From assembly GCA_030674155.1 (NCBI GenBank), contig CM060322.1:59258130-59270629 (forward strand): a stretch of DNA of 12,500 nt, written 5' to 3'. A program made the position numbers and the translations under genes. The stretch comes from Stramonita haemastoma. Its lineage: Eukaryota > Mollusca > Gastropoda > Neogastropoda > Muricidae. This document shows, piece after piece, positions 1 to 8,488 of the stretch. The notes under the pieces are model-generated. The model saw only the letters and a list, made by a program, of their open reading frames with translations, was not told the origin of the DNA and did not search any database. Within the stretch, counting starts at the first letter, position 1, and the number at the start of each line of letters is the position of its first letter.

Positions 1-522
1 TATGAGCTGGGGGAGGGTTGAGAGGTCACTGAATGTATCTCATTATCAACTAAGAAGATGAATACTGAATCACACTACTGTTGAAATAGCGACTTCTAGT
101 CATTGCTGCTGTGTCAATGTGTTCTGGTTTAGAATGATTCAATTTCTTTTCTGCTTTTGACAGTGTTAATTACAAAATTTTTGATAATGGGGCACACTCT
201 TGATTTGATTAAGCGGAACACGTGTGGTGAATGTGGTTAGACCTGTCACAGTTCATTTCAAGACATTTCAACCATACCCAGACTTCTTTTGTGTTGTAGA
301 CTTTCTGCCTCAGAATTTGCTGTTCCCCAAGGATCTGTCCCAGACCACTATTTTCTACTCATTCTCCATCACAAACCCCCTCAGATGGTACGTCTCACCA
401 TTCTATCTTACATCCTACCTTTCTTTTGTGATGGCAGTCACATTGCAGGTCTTGATTCTGCTCTCCAGACACGACAATTTCTATTTTACAGTTTTGTATT
501 GACATAAAGTCATGCATAACAC
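1..522. other. unique AT-rich sequence, no gene recognised
   Basis: No feature can be supported in this stretch. A 90-odd codon open frame runs through 224-502 on the plus strand, but it has no ATG at its beginning (it would need GTG). It is T-rich and hydrophobic in the way random T-rich DNA is, and it overlaps a second open frame in another register. I read it as intergenic or intronic sequence. Confidence 0.6.
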
Positions 523-549
523 GGGGGGGGGGGGGGGGGGGGGGGGGGG
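523..549 (+). repeat. poly-G tract, 27 G
   Basis: An uninterrupted run of 27 G on the plus strand, the longest homopolymer in the window. Runs of this length can form G-quadruplexes and are prone to slippage, so the exact length should be treated as approximate. Unlike the other G tracts here, it is not joined to a GA repeat. Confidence 0.95.
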
Positions 550-1046
550 CACCAGGCAATATTTACTTGACATGCAGGCCGCGAATGACGAGAGCGCAGA
601 GAAATGTGATCAGCCTTATGTTTTTGTTGGAACTGTATACATTCATTAGGTCTATTATATGAATGTATCCAATGTTCTTGTGTCAAAAAGTGTTCATGAT
701 CTCAGCGGCATAGAATTATTAATATTTTGAAGGAAGATATATTTTGTACTGGTGTGTTAAACATTTCACTTTTAACTGTGCAGAACAGCCTGTATTCTAT
801 ATTGCTGTCATAGGGTTGGGAGCCTTCACAGACATTTATTGGTGACATGGAGTTGCGTATATGGAATATTACGTTAGAATGAAGACCACAACAAACCCAT
901 GAACAAATCCTGTTCCGTTGCAAATACATTTTATAGTTATGTCAGTCGTAGACAATAAAAGTTAAAAAATGGTATTGATTAACAATTTTGGTAAAGACTT
1001 TACGGTAGTTTACGTACTTAGTCGCCAAAATTTGTTTTTAGAAAAT
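550..1046. other. unique AT-rich sequence, no gene recognised
   Basis: AT-rich sequence with no supportable coding region. An AATAAA hexamer lies at 954-959 on the plus strand, but no upstream reading frame or downstream GT-rich signal clearly supports it as a real polyadenylation site. A 75-codon open frame on the minus strand (702-929) shows no family motif. Confidence 0.5.
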
Positions 1047-1071
1047 GTGTGTGTGTGTGTGGGGGGGGGGG
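1047..1071 (+). repeat. compound (GT)n-poly-G tract
   Basis: A short (GT)n dinucleotide run passes directly into 11 consecutive G (1061-1071). It is a simple repeat with no coding meaning. Confidence 0.9.
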
Positions 1072-1304
1072 TGTATTATTTCTTTTTTAAGAGAAGAAAG
1101 TTTTATTTGTAAATTCTCTGGCTTCTAGCGACAAAAAACGGCAACCTCTTTGGCATCAGTTGTTCTGAGATATCAACATTAGTTATGTGCATTGGACAGA
1201 ACGCACAGTGACATTTTTGGGGGGAAAGACGAAGTACACATCATGTTTTTTGTTCTATTTTACATGCTGTCCTTAGGCTAGGAAACTGAAAAAGACAAAT
1301 ATCA

Positions 1305-1315
1305 AAGAGAGAGAG

Positions 1316-1346
<31 letters not shown>

Positions 1347-1352
1347 GGGGGG
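1305..1352 (+). repeat. compound (GA)n-poly-G tract, G17
   Basis: About 30 bp of (GA)n with one interruption (1305-1335) runs directly into 17 G (1336-1352). The join of a GA repeat to a G run recurs at 5223-5241, at 10969-11006 and, on the opposite strand, at 5980-6004. A pure purine strand of this type can form triplex or quadruplex DNA. Confidence 0.9.
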
Positions 1353-1775
1353 TTGGCAGGAAGCAGAAAGTGGACAACTATAAAACAGCTTCAGAGTCTG
1401 CTGTTGCTGCCTGTGTGTGGCTGGAGGGAGGGAGGAGGGAGGGGGGAGGCACAGCAAAACACAGGCTGGCGGAGCGTGAAACGTGTTGACGCTTGTCGCC
1501 TGATTTGCACCTCGCTCTCCTGGGCGGTTTTTTGGGCCTCTGTATTTTTTCAGTGCCCACCTCTGTTCCCTGCCCACCTACCTCTCCTCCCTCTTCTTTT
1601 ACGTACAAAACAAATAAAAAGCGAGGGATTCTGGCTTAAAGCTGTAACTTCCCATTTCATGGATCGGGTCCCCGCGTCAAGTGTAGGAGTGACTTATCTA
1701 AGCAAGGCAGGCACCAACAGAGCTCTTGGGTTGTCAGTTGTCTGATGTCTGCTGTTTTCAAAGGGACCGCAGGGC
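1353..1775. other. GC-richer unique sequence upstream of a TATA-like motif
   Basis: This stretch is less AT-rich than its surroundings and includes a GGAGGGAGG-type purine patch near 1423-1448 and several CpG dinucleotides around 1470-1500. A 130-codon open frame (1353-1745) begins without ATG inside the flank of the G tract and has no recognisable domain. Another open frame overlaps it on the minus strand. The composition would fit a promoter-proximal region for the TATA-like element at 1776, but this is inference only. Confidence 0.3.
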
Positions 1776-1785
1776 TATATAAAGG
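1776..1785 (+). promoter_or_regulatory. TATA-box-like element
   Basis: TATATAAAGG within a GC-containing context (GGGC before it, CC after it) matches the metazoan TATA consensus TATAWAAR. A start site would be expected roughly 30 bp downstream, near 1805. The first ATG after that, at about 1825, opens only a very short frame. A longer frame with an ATG at about 2124 runs to 2351 but has no recognisable domain. TATA matches arise often by chance in AT-rich DNA. This one stands out only because its flanks are GC-rich, and function is unproven. Confidence 0.25.
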
Positions 1786-2816
1786 CCAAATAGCGCTACC
1801 AAAATCGAAAATCTCCGCTGGGACATGAATGTAGTCGCAACAGGAACAAGAAAGTGAATAACATAAATTCATCAGTTTGTGAGATAATAAAAGTGTTTGA
1901 AAAAATAAACTCTGCCACGTACGCGAATGTCTAGATCTACTGCTATTTGAATTGAAACCGTGGAAGAAGTAATGCTGTGAAATAATGACAGATTTCTGGC
2001 ACTGACAGATAAGTGCAAGGCTCATTATCATTTTTCACAGGGTAAAATCACAAACATTGCGTTCACACTATGATAATATATTTTTTTGCACAGAAAATCT
2101 AGCTGTCGGCTGTGGCTGTAATTATGGCTGTTTCATCTTCTGTAGTTAACGATAACAGTATCTCGCTTTTGATTGAAGATGTTGCTTTGAGACAATGCAT
2201 GCCTTTTGAAAGTTCCTATATTCATGACATTACTGTACAGCAAAATTACATCACAAACAGAGGGATCAAAACACATCATTGTTTCGAGTTCAGGAGGACA
2301 GGGGAATCAGAAACAGCAAGGACAATAATTGAAAGGATGGCTCAACCTTGACCGTAGTTTACACCAACAACCTACTAGCAACCAGAAAATGTCATTTCGC
2401 TAACAGAAGGGTTATGAAATTTTCAGTTGTTGAAATTATTGTTGTTGATATAAATCTAAACATTCTCGTTTACACATGTAGGCTGGTAACTCAAACCTCT
2501 CATGCCCACCCCATGCCACCCCCACCCCCATCCCCCTCCATCCTGCTTCTCACTGTCCCCTTCCTCTCCCCTCACCCTTTCCCCATCCATCTTGATAGAG
2601 ACAAACATAAAAAGGCTCTGGGGAATAACAAAGGATTTCAGGAAATTCGCTGCCAGCAGAAATGGAGAAAACTTTTTTATGTCAAAAAATCGATTTTAGG
2701 AACGTGTGGTATGGGAGAACTCCTATTTTGATGTGTAGAGTTCATTGCTTTCTACCTCCCCTCCCTTCCTGCCTTCCTGCTTTCTTGTTCCTGCCCCTCC
2801 CTGTTAGAGAGATCTA
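1786..2816. other. unique sequence, no gene recognised
   Basis: No gene is recognised. The longest plus-strand frame from an ATG (about 2124-2351) encodes roughly 75 residues without a known motif, hydrophobic pattern or repeat. A C-rich, proline-coding patch lies around 2505-2590 and a CT-rich stretch at 2753-2803 leads into the minisatellite. A small unknown exon cannot be excluded. Confidence 0.4.
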
Positions 2817-4221
2817 CATGGAACTGTAGACCTTTCTGTGGAGGTGTGGGCAGAGGTCTATGTACATGGAACTGTAGACCTTTCTGTGGAGGTGTGGGCA
2901 GAGGTCTATGTACATGGAACTGTAGACCTTTCTGTGGAGGTGTGGGCAGAGGTCTATGTACATGGAACTGTAGACCTTTCTGTGGAGGTGTGGGCAGAGG
3001 TCTATGTACATGGAACTGTAGACCTTTCTGTGGAGGTGTGGGCAGAGGTCTATGTACATGGAACTGTAGACCTTTCTGTGGAGGTGTGGGCAGAGGTCTA
3101 TGTACATGGAACTGTAGACCTTTCTGTGGAGGTGTGGGCAGAGTCTATGTACATGGAACGTTAGACCTTTCTGTGGAGGTGTCGGCAGAGGTCTTGTACA
3201 GGACCTGTAGACCTTTTGTGGAGTTTGTCAGAGTCTATATACATGGAAACTGTCGACTTTTGTGAAGAGTGTCAGCAGACATCTATGTAAATGGCAACTG
3301 TTACGACTTTCTGTGGCTTTGTGCGGGCTGTTTCAAGTACATGGACTGTGACCTTTCTGTGGAGTGTGAGTGCGGAGGTCTGTGCATGGAACTGTAGACC
3401 TTCATTGGAGGTGGTAGGCAGGTCTATGTACATGGAACTGAGGACTTTCTGTGAAAGCGGTTGGCAAGGTCTATGTTCACATAGAATGTGACTTTCGGTG
3501 GTAGGTGTGGGCAGGGTTCATGTACATGGAACTGTTGACCTTTCTGTGAAGGTGTGGGCAGAGGTCTTATGTACATGAACTGTAGACCTTTCTTGGAGTT
3601 GGCAGAGGTCTATGTACTGGAACGTGACCTTTCTGTGGATGAGTGGGCAGGGTCTATGTACATGGATACTGTGACTTTCTGTGAAGAGTTGCAGCAGGTT
3701 ATGTACATGGAACTGTAGACCTTTCTGTGGAGGTGTGGGCAGAGGTCTATGTACATGGAACTGTAGACCTTTCTGTGGAGGTGTCAGCAGAGGTCTATGT
3801 ACATGGAACTGTAGACCTTTCTGTGGAGGTGTCAGCAGAGGTCTATGTACATGGAACTGTAGACCTTTCTGTGGAGGTGTGGGCAGAGGTCTATGTACAT
3901 GGAACTGTAGACCTTTCTGTGGAGGTGTCGGCAGAGGTCTATGTACATGGAACTGTAGACCTTTCTGTGGAGGTGTGGGCAGAGGTCTATGTACATGGAA
4001 CTGTAGACCTTTCTGTGGAGGTGTCAGCAGAGGTCTATGTACATGGAACTGTAGACCTTTCTGTGGAGGTGTGGGCAGAGGTCTATGTACATGGAACTGT
4101 AGACCTTTCTGTGGAGGTGTCAGCAGAGGTCTATGTACATGGAACTGTAGACCTTTCTGTGGAGGTGTGGCAGAGGTCTATGTACATGGAACTGTAGACC
4201 TTTCTGTGGAGGTGTCGGCAG
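2817..4221 (+). repeat. 48-bp minisatellite, about 30 units
   Basis: A tandem repeat with an exact 48-bp period, anchored on CATGGAACTGTAGACC. Unit starts in the left block are 2817, 2865, 2913, 2961, 3009, 3057 and 3105. In the right block they run every 48 bp from 3706 to 4138, then 4185 after a 1-bp loss. Each unit carries an inverted repeat, GGTCTA with TAGACC, separated by 14 bp. Because 48 is divisible by three, clean blocks stay open in at least two plus frames and one minus frame, giving 16-residue periodic peptides. This explains the apparent proteins of 97-198 residues here. Frame-breaking indels in the middle block argue against coding. The period and unit count were worked out by hand from anchor positions. 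Confidence 0.95.
3152..3705 (+). repeat. degenerate core of the 48-bp minisatellite, about 12 units
   Basis: Between the two clean blocks lie about 12 units that keep the order of the 48-bp motif but vary from 43 to 50 bp in length. Most changes are single-base losses, with scattered substitutions. Anchor starts are near 3152, 3199, 3242, 3290, 3340, 3385, 3431, 3480, 3525, 3574, 3617 and 3661. The indels put the frames out of register many times. The change at both borders is abrupt. Either this is an old decayed segment caught between recently amplified blocks, or it is poorly corrected sequence. Confidence 0.85.
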
Positions 4222-4373
4222 CCTCCTCCAGAAGAAGAGAGCCGTGGTGTCAGACCGACATCAGAGGAGACAGTTAGTTCCCTCGCTGTCTGTTCCGGCA
4301 ACAACTCCTACAGCCACTCTCCTCCTTTCTCCTTATTTTGCACTACCCCCCTCCCCCTAGTCATGTACTACTG
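4222..4373. other. unique flank of the minisatellite
   Basis: After the last repeat unit the sequence becomes unique, with a CT-rich patch at 4315-4360. A frame continuing out of the repeat ends in a stop at 4275-4277. Together with the AATAAA hexamers just downstream this resembles the end of a transcript, but the repeat-derived frame gives no independent support. Confidence 0.3.
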
Positions 4374-4393
4374 AATAAAAGAATGGCAATAAA
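4374..4393 (+). promoter_or_regulatory. paired AATAAA hexamers, possible polyadenylation signal
   Basis: Two canonical AATAAA hexamers on the plus strand lie at 4374-4379 and 4388-4393, about 100-120 bp after the minisatellite-derived frame stops. They could mark the 3' end of a non-coding or repeat-containing transcript. AATAAA is frequent in AT-rich DNA, so this is only suggestive without RNA data. Confidence 0.25.
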
Positions 4394-4992
4394 ACTGTCG
4401 ATGATCAACAGAAAAAGAAAAAACTTCGTTTTTCAGCGACCACTATGAAAAGGGCCGAAGCAGCACCACGTACTGAGGCTTCTGTGCAGGGCTGTTTACA
4501 GCACAGAGCATGCAGTCTTCACTGGTGGTGTTTTATAGTGCTGGGAAACAGCGGTGATAAAACCGTGCAGAAAATACAGTCATAATGATGGCATAAAGGC
4601 AGTGCTAAACAACACTGCACTGTGATTTCTGCCTGCTAAAGCCCAGGTCTTCTGGCACAGGTGTGGATAGGTGTCACACCCAGGTGTTGATTGCGGTTCC
4701 TGTGGTTTACGACATGGCGGCTTTTCCAGCCAGGTGTCAGGTTGACATTCAGTGAACAGTAATGGCTGACAGGGATCGTCATTGGTACATCATAGAGATA
4801 TCATATTATATCATAGAGATGGGCGGTGAACGTACTGCTGTGGTTAGCAGTGAGAAAAGCGGCATCTATGTACTATGAGTTCAATCACCTCGGGGATGTT
4901 AGTCCTAGAAGCACACAGAAGTTCGCCACAGTTTTATGCAGTGTATAACAGTGCAGGGTGTGACTGGAGATGAACCAAACATAGATAAACCA
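4394..4992. other. unique sequence, no gene recognised
   Basis: No reading frame longer than background is present. The base composition is close to balanced compared with the flanks. A small cluster of AGGTGT/CAGGTG motifs lies at 4658-4737, and there is a short direct repeat of TATCATAGAGAT-like sequence around 4790-4820. Otherwise nothing can be supported. Confidence 0.5.
4658..4737 (+). promoter_or_regulatory. cluster of AGGTGT / CAGGTG motifs
   Basis: AGGTGT occurs at 4659-4664, 4669-4674, 4682-4687 and 4732-4737. An inverted partner (ACACC, 4676-4680) creates the near-palindrome GGTGTCACACC. Three of the copies are preceded by C, giving CAGGTG E-boxes at 4658, 4681 and 4731. TGTGGTTT at 4701-4708 resembles a RUNX site. 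From known binding preferences, AGGTGT is a T-box half-site and CAGGTG is an E2A/Snail-type E-box. Whether any factor binds here is unknown. Confidence 0.25.
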
Positions 4993-5029
4993 ACAAGCAA
5001 GCAAACAAACAAACAAACAAACAAACAAC
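4993..5029 (+). repeat. (CAAA)n microsatellite with CAAG variants
   Basis: A tetranucleotide repeat of roughly nine units. It begins with CAAG-type variants and continues as pure CAAA before ending in CAACAG. Confidence 0.9.
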
Positions 5030-5222
5030 AGAGACAGCAACATTAACAACCCCCAACGCACTAAAAAATATTAGCCTAGGTATTAATTAAGAGCTAACAG
5101 AAAAGGGTGAACTGTTCAAATGCCGATGCTGTGAGCACACAGACTTTTTTCATTTGTTTGAAGGAAGTTTTGTGTGTTTGTGTGATGGCGTGTATATAGA
5201 CATGGTGTGAATGGAGGAAGGA
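5030..5222. other. unique sequence, no gene recognised
   Basis: Nothing is recognised. Minus-strand frames of about 60 codons across 5094-5301 arise partly from the neighbouring G tract and show no motif. Confidence 0.5.
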
Positions 5223-5241
5223 GAGGGGGGGGGGGGGGGGG
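5223..5241 (+). repeat. poly-G tract, 17 G, following GAGA
   Basis: A run of 17 G at 5225-5241, preceded by a short GAGA stretch. This is the same purine compound design as at 1305-1352. Confidence 0.9.
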
Positions 5242-5689
5242 TAGGGCAGAGTCAGAAAAAAGTCGTGTGGGTGGAATATAAAGAAAACAATCAACAAACA
5301 AAAAAAAGCTATAGAGCCGTGCAGACTACTCTACCTAATGAAATGAATAGACTACAAATGCCAAATCACTCAGAAAACAAAAGAAGCTGATACTCCCAGA
5401 GGTCAAAATGTGACCCCTCAATGGTGGGGAAAAAAGGTTGTGTACGCCCAAACTTCACCATTCATGAACTACAGAGATTTAGCCCAGGGACGGAAAGAGA
5501 CAAAACAGCTGACAGGCCTTTCTCTGAAATGGGGACTCAAAAACCGTTGTTCTGTCTTTAATTAAAACTGTTAAAGAGATAGAGTTTTGCTAGTTCCTCT
5601 AGTTTTGCACTGTCGCTGATGATTTCCGTCTGGTTTTGCAACGTGTTCTGAAATAGCACGAACACTTTTTTTTTTTTTATAGGAGAGTT
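5242..5689. other. unique AT-rich sequence, no gene recognised
   Basis: No supportable feature apart from a T12 run near 5667-5678. The sequence is mixed in composition and has no open frame above background. Confidence 0.5.
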
Positions 5690-6127
5690 TCAATGCAACC
5701 CTCGCTCCTTTCTTCTGTGTTCTTATTCTGATTCTGCGTTTTCTTTGTTGTTTACTTTTGTTTTTTCTGTTTCAGCTTTTGTAAAATCAACGTCTTTATT
5801 TTATTTTTATTTTATTTTTTTTTTTCACCTCCCCCCTGACTTGTTCCAATTCCAATCTTTTCTGTCAGCACACTCCCACTTTGCCCTCTTATCTCCCTTT
5901 CTTTTTCCAAGATTTGCTCTTATCATCGCTGTGCAACGTTTTTTCTAATTCCTCTCTCTTTCTTCTCTTCTTGCTTTTACCCCCCCCCCCTCTCTCTCTC
6001 TCTTTGTATCTGTCTCTGTCTCTGTCTCTCTCACTGTCTTTGTATCTGTCTCTGTCTATCTGTCAGTCTGTCTGTCTGTTTCTCTCTCTCTCTCTCACTC
6101 ACTTTCTCTCTCTCTCTCTCCTCATCT

Positions 6128-6219
<92 letters not shown>

Positions 6220-6720
6220 CTCCCCCTCCTCCTCTTACTTTGTATCACCATCACGTTTGCTTCTCTTTCTTCTTTCTTCTTCCTTCCTCTCTGTTTCTCC
6301 CAGATGATGTGTTTGTTTTCCGTTTTGAGGTTTTTGTATTGAGCAGTTGGGGCTTCAGTGTACATGGCAAAGTCATCTAAACGTAAATCATATATCATTG
6401 TAGTTTTGATTACATATTTATGTGTGTTGCGGTATGTCTTACAGGACGTCTATTATGTAAGGACTGAGTATAACCAGCCCGTGAAATATGTTCTGTTTTT
6501 TTCCTTGTGTAAAAAAAAGAATGTTTGTTTTGTTTCCCTCTTCCTTATTGATATCTCTTGTTCTCTATTCATACTTTTCCCTTATTTTCTTTATTTTCCC
6601 TATTTCCTTTGTTGTGTGTGTCTTTCCTGTCTTTTAAAACTTCCTTTGTTGTTTTCTTTTCTGGTTTGCTTCTTTCTTTCTTTCTTTTTCACGCTGTATT
6701 TCCGTGTTTCTTTCTTTGCC
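5690..6720 (+). repeat. kilobase-scale pyrimidine-rich block with a (TC)n core
   Basis: Nearly the whole block is T and C on the plus strand. It contains (TTTTA)n-like T-rich sequence near 5795-5826, a C11 run at 5980-5990, a (TC)n/(TCTG)n region from 5991 to about 6140, a near-perfect (TC)n run of about 31 units at 6143-6204, further TC- and T-rich sequence to 6340, and a TTTC-rich tail to 6720. Serine/leucine-repeat frames on plus and arginine/glutamate-repeat frames on minus are translations of this simple sequence. Long polypyrimidine tracts with mirror symmetry can adopt triplex (H-DNA) structure. Confidence 0.85.
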
Positions 6721-7189
6721 GGGCAGAATGAAAGGCATGTATGAATAGCGCAGGGGCAGAATACCTCCTAACGTAATCTTTGAGCTAAAGAGGCAGAAAC
6801 ATATGGCGATGCATACTTCCGCAAAGTGGGTTATTTCCCCTACTGCAATACAGCCCTTCCCTGTAAAGACAGCAATCTGTGTGGCACCCGGGGTGGCATT
6901 CTTCCCCTGATTGGCCGACAGTGTCTCATTTTCTGCAGGCCTTGTTATCAGGGCATCTCGCTGCTCCAGTTTTTATTGCCTTTCTTTTATGGTACGGGGG
7001 GATCTTTGTCAGAGATTCATGGGGAGATGTGTGCTGGGAGGGAGGGAGTACCATTATTTCTCCTTCTCCTCCTTCTCCTCTTCATTATCATTAGTAGCGG
7101 GAAGAGGTGGTGGAGGTGGGGAGAACAGGAACATTGCTAGTAAGCGTGGGAGATGGACAGAGAGATGTGAATAGGGGCCGAGGGGGGAG
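6721..7189. other. unique sequence, no gene recognised
   Basis: This island between a pyrimidine-rich and a purine-rich block is of ordinary composition. A CCAAT-box match, GGCCAATCAG on the minus strand, lies at 6907-6916 and agrees with the NF-Y consensus. A GATAA match on the minus strand is close by, near 6944-6950. Open frames of 70-104 codons occur in three overlapping plus registers (6826-7174), with no motif favouring any of them. Short (CTC/TTC) repeats lie around 7060-7082. Confidence 0.4.
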
Positions 7190-7560
7190 GCTGGCAGAGT
7201 AAAAAAACAAAACGAAAACGAAGCGGAAATTATTTTCTGAGGGTAATAGATTATGTACAAAGACTTTTCCCATCCAGCCTTCAAAAGGAAAGAGGGTCAA
7301 CACTTTAAAGCATTCAGCATGTTTGAAAAAAAAATCAATAAAAGAAAAAAAAACCCAAAGTTGGAAAGGAAGGAAGTAGAGAAGCAAGAGCCAGAAGAAG
7401 TAATCAAACAAAAATAATTAAATGCAGGAAATAAAAAAATAGGTATAAAAGTAATCAACAAATACAATTCGCAAACACAAAGACATAAACGGCACAGAAA
7501 GAGAAAGCCAAGTTAGAGAAACAGTCTGCAATGAAGAAACATAACTGCTAAAGCAAATGG
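7190..7560 (+). other. purine/A-rich stretch, no gene recognised
   Basis: The plus strand is dominated by A and G, with many AAAA and GAAG clusters and no gene. It is compositionally opposite to the pyrimidine-rich block 500 bp upstream. Several AATAAA-like hexamers occur here simply because of the A-richness. Confidence 0.5.
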
Positions 7561-7615
7561 TGAATCACTCGGAGAAGAGATAACTAGCATTTCTACACTT
7601 TGGTATTTAACTGTA

Positions 7616-7686
7616 TTGTTTTGCCTTTCATTGCATTGCATTGTATTGTATGGTATTATATTGTATTGTATTGTTTTGTATTGTAC
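7616..7686 (+). repeat. imperfect (ATTGT)n pentanucleotide microsatellite
   Basis: ATTGT/ATTGC pentamers are repeated with variants (ATTGC early, ATGGT and TTTTG later) over about 70 bp, ending at TTGTACAC. Confidence 0.85.
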
Positions 7687-7834
7687 ACTACTCTAAACCA
7701 TGGCAGAGTTCTCTGCGTGAAATTGGGGGAGAGAACTTTGTCACGAGAGCACCGCTTTTCATTTTTTCTTTTCCTGCCTTCAGTGGTATTACTTTCCGTA
7801 TATATCATCACTAATACTTTAATACACAGTTAAA

Positions 7835-7910
7835 TACACACACACGCCACGCACGCACGCCGCACGCCGCACGCACGCACGCACGCACGCACCACCACAC
7901 ACCACACACA

Positions 7911-7971
<61 letters not shown>
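7835..7971 (+). repeat. compound (AC)n-(ACGC)n microsatellite
   Basis: A short (AC)n run is followed by interspersed ACGC, CCGC and ACCACC units (about 7846-7928), then a pure (AC) run of about 21 units (7929-7970). Almost all of it alternates purine and pyrimidine, including CG steps, so it is a textbook Z-DNA-prone sequence. The cysteine/valine frames on the minus strand across it are artefacts. Confidence 0.95.
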
Positions 7972-7972
<1 letters not shown>

Positions 7973-8057
7973 GTGGTGCCAGTTTCTGCACCAAGGGCAC
8001 ACGTGTCCAGGTTTCAGGGACCAGTGGACTTGTGTTGGAGTGTGATGTGTAGAAATT

Positions 8058-8312
8058 TGTGGACACACAGACAGTGACACAGTCAGTGTACGTTAGACAC
8101 AGGTTGTGTATGATTTACAGACACAGTCAGTGTAAGACACATGCTGTGTGTTTAATGTACAGACACAGACAGTGCTAGTTATACACAGGTTATGTGTGAT
8201 GTACAGACACAGACAGTGGTTCAGTGTAAGACACATGCTCTGTGTTTAATGTACAGACACAGACAGTGTTACTAGACACATGCTCTGTGTTTAATGTACA
8301 GACACAGACAGC
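8058..8312 (+). repeat. tandem repeat of 40-48 bp, about 6 units
   Basis: Imperfect units built around GACACATGCT/GACACAGGTT, TGTGT, TTAATGTACAGACACAGACAGTG and a variable end. Starts are near 8096, 8136, 8182, 8230 and 8275, with a partial unit before 8096. Unit lengths are 40, 46, 48, 45 and about 38 bp. Units 2, 4 and 5 are the most alike. The ACAGACACAGACAG segment suggests growth from a CA-rich seed next to the (AC)n tract. Confidence 0.85.
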
Positions 8313-8460
8313 CCCTCAGTACAGGAGTCCCTGTGCCTTAGTTTTGCTGCTGACACCACAGCCATGGTCGCTAATCTAATTTGCCACACTGTCTTCTCTC
8401 CCCTGACCTTCTCTGCACAGATGGAATTTGGGGATGGAGAGGCTGTTTTTCTTCCCTGCC
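8313..8460. other. unique spacer between repeats
   Basis: About 150 bp of non-repetitive sequence with no gene recognised. Confidence 0.5.
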
Positions 8461-8488
8461 TTTGTGTCTGGTCTGTTTGTCTGTTTTT

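Noticed and set aside
224..502. 92-residue hydrophobic open frame
   Set aside because: There is no ATG start, a second overlapping frame is open, the composition is that of T-rich random DNA, and no motif was recognised.
954..959. AATAAA as a gene end
   Set aside because: No coding frame or exon evidence lies upstream; hexamers like this are expected by chance in AT-rich sequence.
2817..4221. CRISPR-like array
   Set aside because: Repeats are directly tandem with no variable spacers, the genome is clearly eukaryotic in style, and no cas-like gene is present.
3681..4277. 198-residue open frame with a 16-residue Cys/Trp-rich periodic peptide, followed by AATAAA
   Set aside because: The 48-bp unit is divisible by three and stays open in other plus frames and on the minus strand too. 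The neighbouring copies carry many frame-breaking indels. The frame follows from the repeat and does not by itself show a gene.
5881..6398. Ser/Leu-repeat protein on plus and Arg/Glu-repeat protein on minus
   Set aside because: Both are translations of (TC)n/(GA)n simple sequence.
7811..8080. Cys/Val-rich small secreted peptide frames on the minus strand
   Set aside because: They are generated by the (AC)n/(ACGC)n microsatellite; there is no signal peptide or fixed cysteine framework outside the repeat.
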